Positions 63,300-64,000 of a DNA stretch of 64,000 nt are shown piece by piece (the first letter of the stretch is position 1; each line of letters starts with the position of its first letter). The stretch comes from Thermococcus bergensis. GTDB taxonomy: Archaea; Methanobacteriota_B; Thermococci; Thermococcales; Thermococcaceae. A program made the translations under genes and the position numbers. The stretch lies in contig NZ_JABFNK010000003.1 of the NCBI RefSeq assembly GCF_020386975.1, forward strand, positions 186,001 to 250,000, given 5' to 3'. Under the pieces are notes generated by a model that saw only the letters and a program-made list of their open reading frames with translations, was not told the origin of the DNA and searched no databases.

Positions 63300-63608
63300 G
63301 CTTTTCTTCCAAGAGAGTACGCAACAGCGGTGTTGCTTGTTATGGCTATAAGTGATGGTATTACCGGTATTCTGAGATTTTATTATTTCAAAAGAAACGG
63401 GCACAATGTGAAACTCAAAAAACACTGGAGCGGCAGCTTGGGATACTTCATAACAGCTCTTTTAATAGCGTTTGCAGTTCTCCCGGAAAGCTCATACGCA
63501 ATAAAAATAGTATGGAGCGGAATACTAACACTGGCAGAGTATCAAAGGTTTCTAGACGATAACCTAGCCGTCCCCCTCGTGGCCACTTTTCTCTATCCGC
63601 TAGTTTAA

Positions 63609-64000
63609 CTATTCGGCCCATCTTACTTTGAGGCTGTCTTTTTTCACTTTAACGAACTCTTCAACCAGGGCCTTTCCGCTCTTTTCCATAAACTCCTGAA
63701 TATCAAGAATTCCAAGCTCTTCAAGCCCGATTGCATTAACGCCCTCTGGAATTCCCTTTGCCTCAACGTTTATCCCGATGTGTATCTTTATGCTAACCGG
63801 TGAAACAGTAGCTATTGAAATGCTAAGCTTCCTGCCATCAACGTAGATGTCATCCCCTTTCCGGGAGGTTTTTATGCCATATTCCCCCAGCAGCTCGCAA
63901 AGCTTTGCTATGAAGAGCTTTTGAAGAGCAGAAGCCAGGAGGACATTGGGAAAATCAAAGATTTCTATTATATAGTGAACCATGTCATCGCTTTTAATTT
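63609..64000 (-). CDS. DUF366-like archaeal protein (5' end outside the window)
   Basis: The frame continues upstream past the in-frame ATG 63983 (codons IKSDD before it) with no stop, so the gene is truncated by the window. IKSDDMVHYIIEIFDFPNVL, RKGDDIYVDGRKLSISIAT and SPVSIKIHIGINV match what I recall of the C-terminal half of the archaeal DUF366 family; its role is unknown. The stop abuts the stop of the convergent split gene with no gap. Confidence 0.65.
   Translation of the reverse strand, partial: IKSDDMVHYIIEIFDFPNVLLASALQKLFIAKLCELLGEYGIKTSRKGDDIYVDGRKLSISIATVSPVSIKIHIGINVEAKGIPEGVNAIGLEELGILDIQEFMEKSGKALVEEFVKVKKDSLKVRWAE

Larger units (their letters stand above)
62206..63608 (+). 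pseudogene. Polyprenol/diacylglycerol kinase-like membrane protein, split by an insertion
   Basis: The left half (62206-62520) gives MFPEWLLYAGIAASIIILA with INRKIIHFSITPAAV, a RKxxH motif of the SEC59/dolichol kinase-like family. The right half (63309-63608) gives LPREYATAVLLVMAISDGITG and ends FLYPLV. Removing the element and one copy of GCTTTTCTT joins them exactly in frame as AFL-PRE. The whole would be about 205 residues with six or so helices. GGTGA lies 5 nt before ATG 62206. The insertion inactivates the gene, so another copy or none makes this lipid-phosphate enzyme. The family assignment is moderate. Confidence 0.8.

Overview
The window comes from a hyperthermophilic archaeon of the order Thermococcales (Thermococcus or Pyrococcus). 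It encodes a TATA-binding protein, a class I lysyl-tRNA synthetase, diphthine synthase, the branched-polyamine synthase BpsA, ADP-forming acyl-CoA synthetase beside indolepyruvate ferredoxin oxidoreductase, a WtpABC tungstate/molybdate transporter, a P. furiosus-type ferredoxin with an Asp cluster ligand, and a cyclic 2,3-diphosphoglycerate pathway. Genes are tightly packed, convergent genes often overlap by a few bases, and many starts follow a GGTG-N5 spacing (some are TTG or GTG). TATA boxes such as TTTAAATA are easy to see. No rRNA, tRNA or CRISPR was found.

Layout. 1-2856: end of a BMP-type nucleoside/sugar ABC importer. 2863-6622: metal-binding lipoprotein-like protein, a secreted HExxH protein, a small hypothetical and a purine phosphoribosyltransferase. 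6670-8554: a decay zone with a leuS 3' fragment, a truncated ORF and a methyltransferase broken by frameshifts. 8598-16110: AAA ATPase, M20 peptidase, VapBC, CysS, long FKBP, CPBP-like membrane protein, DUF4097-like protein. 16162-23002: GNAT-ABC fusion protein, prolyl oligopeptidase, Lhr helicase, small CxxC protein. 22978-27948: amino acid permease, a complete insertion sequence, WtpABC. 28083-32271: cDPG synthesis pair, CBS protein, tandem phosphoesterase. 32268-37231: PhoU/TrkA-C pair with an MgtE-like transporter, GTP-dependent PEPCK. 37339-39850: sugar nucleotidyltransferase plus a catalytically dead phosphohexomutase-like partner, thymidylate kinase. 39851-44163: two C/D box sRNAs with interlocked divergent promoters, then the acdA-iorA-iorB operon. 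44219-50708: TBP, M42 peptidase, two TSUP transporters separated by an IS982-like element, MetG. 50817-57167: a small gene broken by a 14-bp duplication, PTPS-like enzyme, PncB, a third C/D sRNA, two ferredoxins, a DUF59 protein, BpsA, DphB, malic enzyme. 57301-64000: purine permease, DtxR-type regulator, an orphan IorB paralogue, a methyltransferase, LysS, a membrane gene split by an IS6-like element, and the start of a DUF366-like gene.

Themes. Peptide and amino-acid fermentation is well represented: peptidases, IorAB with the acyl-CoA synthetase alpha subunit, ferredoxins and tungstate uptake for the tungsten enzymes of this group. Gluconeogenesis is represented by PckG and malic enzyme. 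Three complete insertion sequences still have target-site duplications, so they look recent. One splits a gene, one duplicates the TATA box of the gene it lands beside, and one sits just upstream of a permease promoter. At least three other loci are broken by small indels or truncation.

The least explained items are the phosphohexomutase-like pseudoenzyme, the interlocked sRNA promoters, several palindromic operator candidates (pckG, cpgS, the dtxR-like gene and fdx) and the A7 slip sites in two unrelated transposases.
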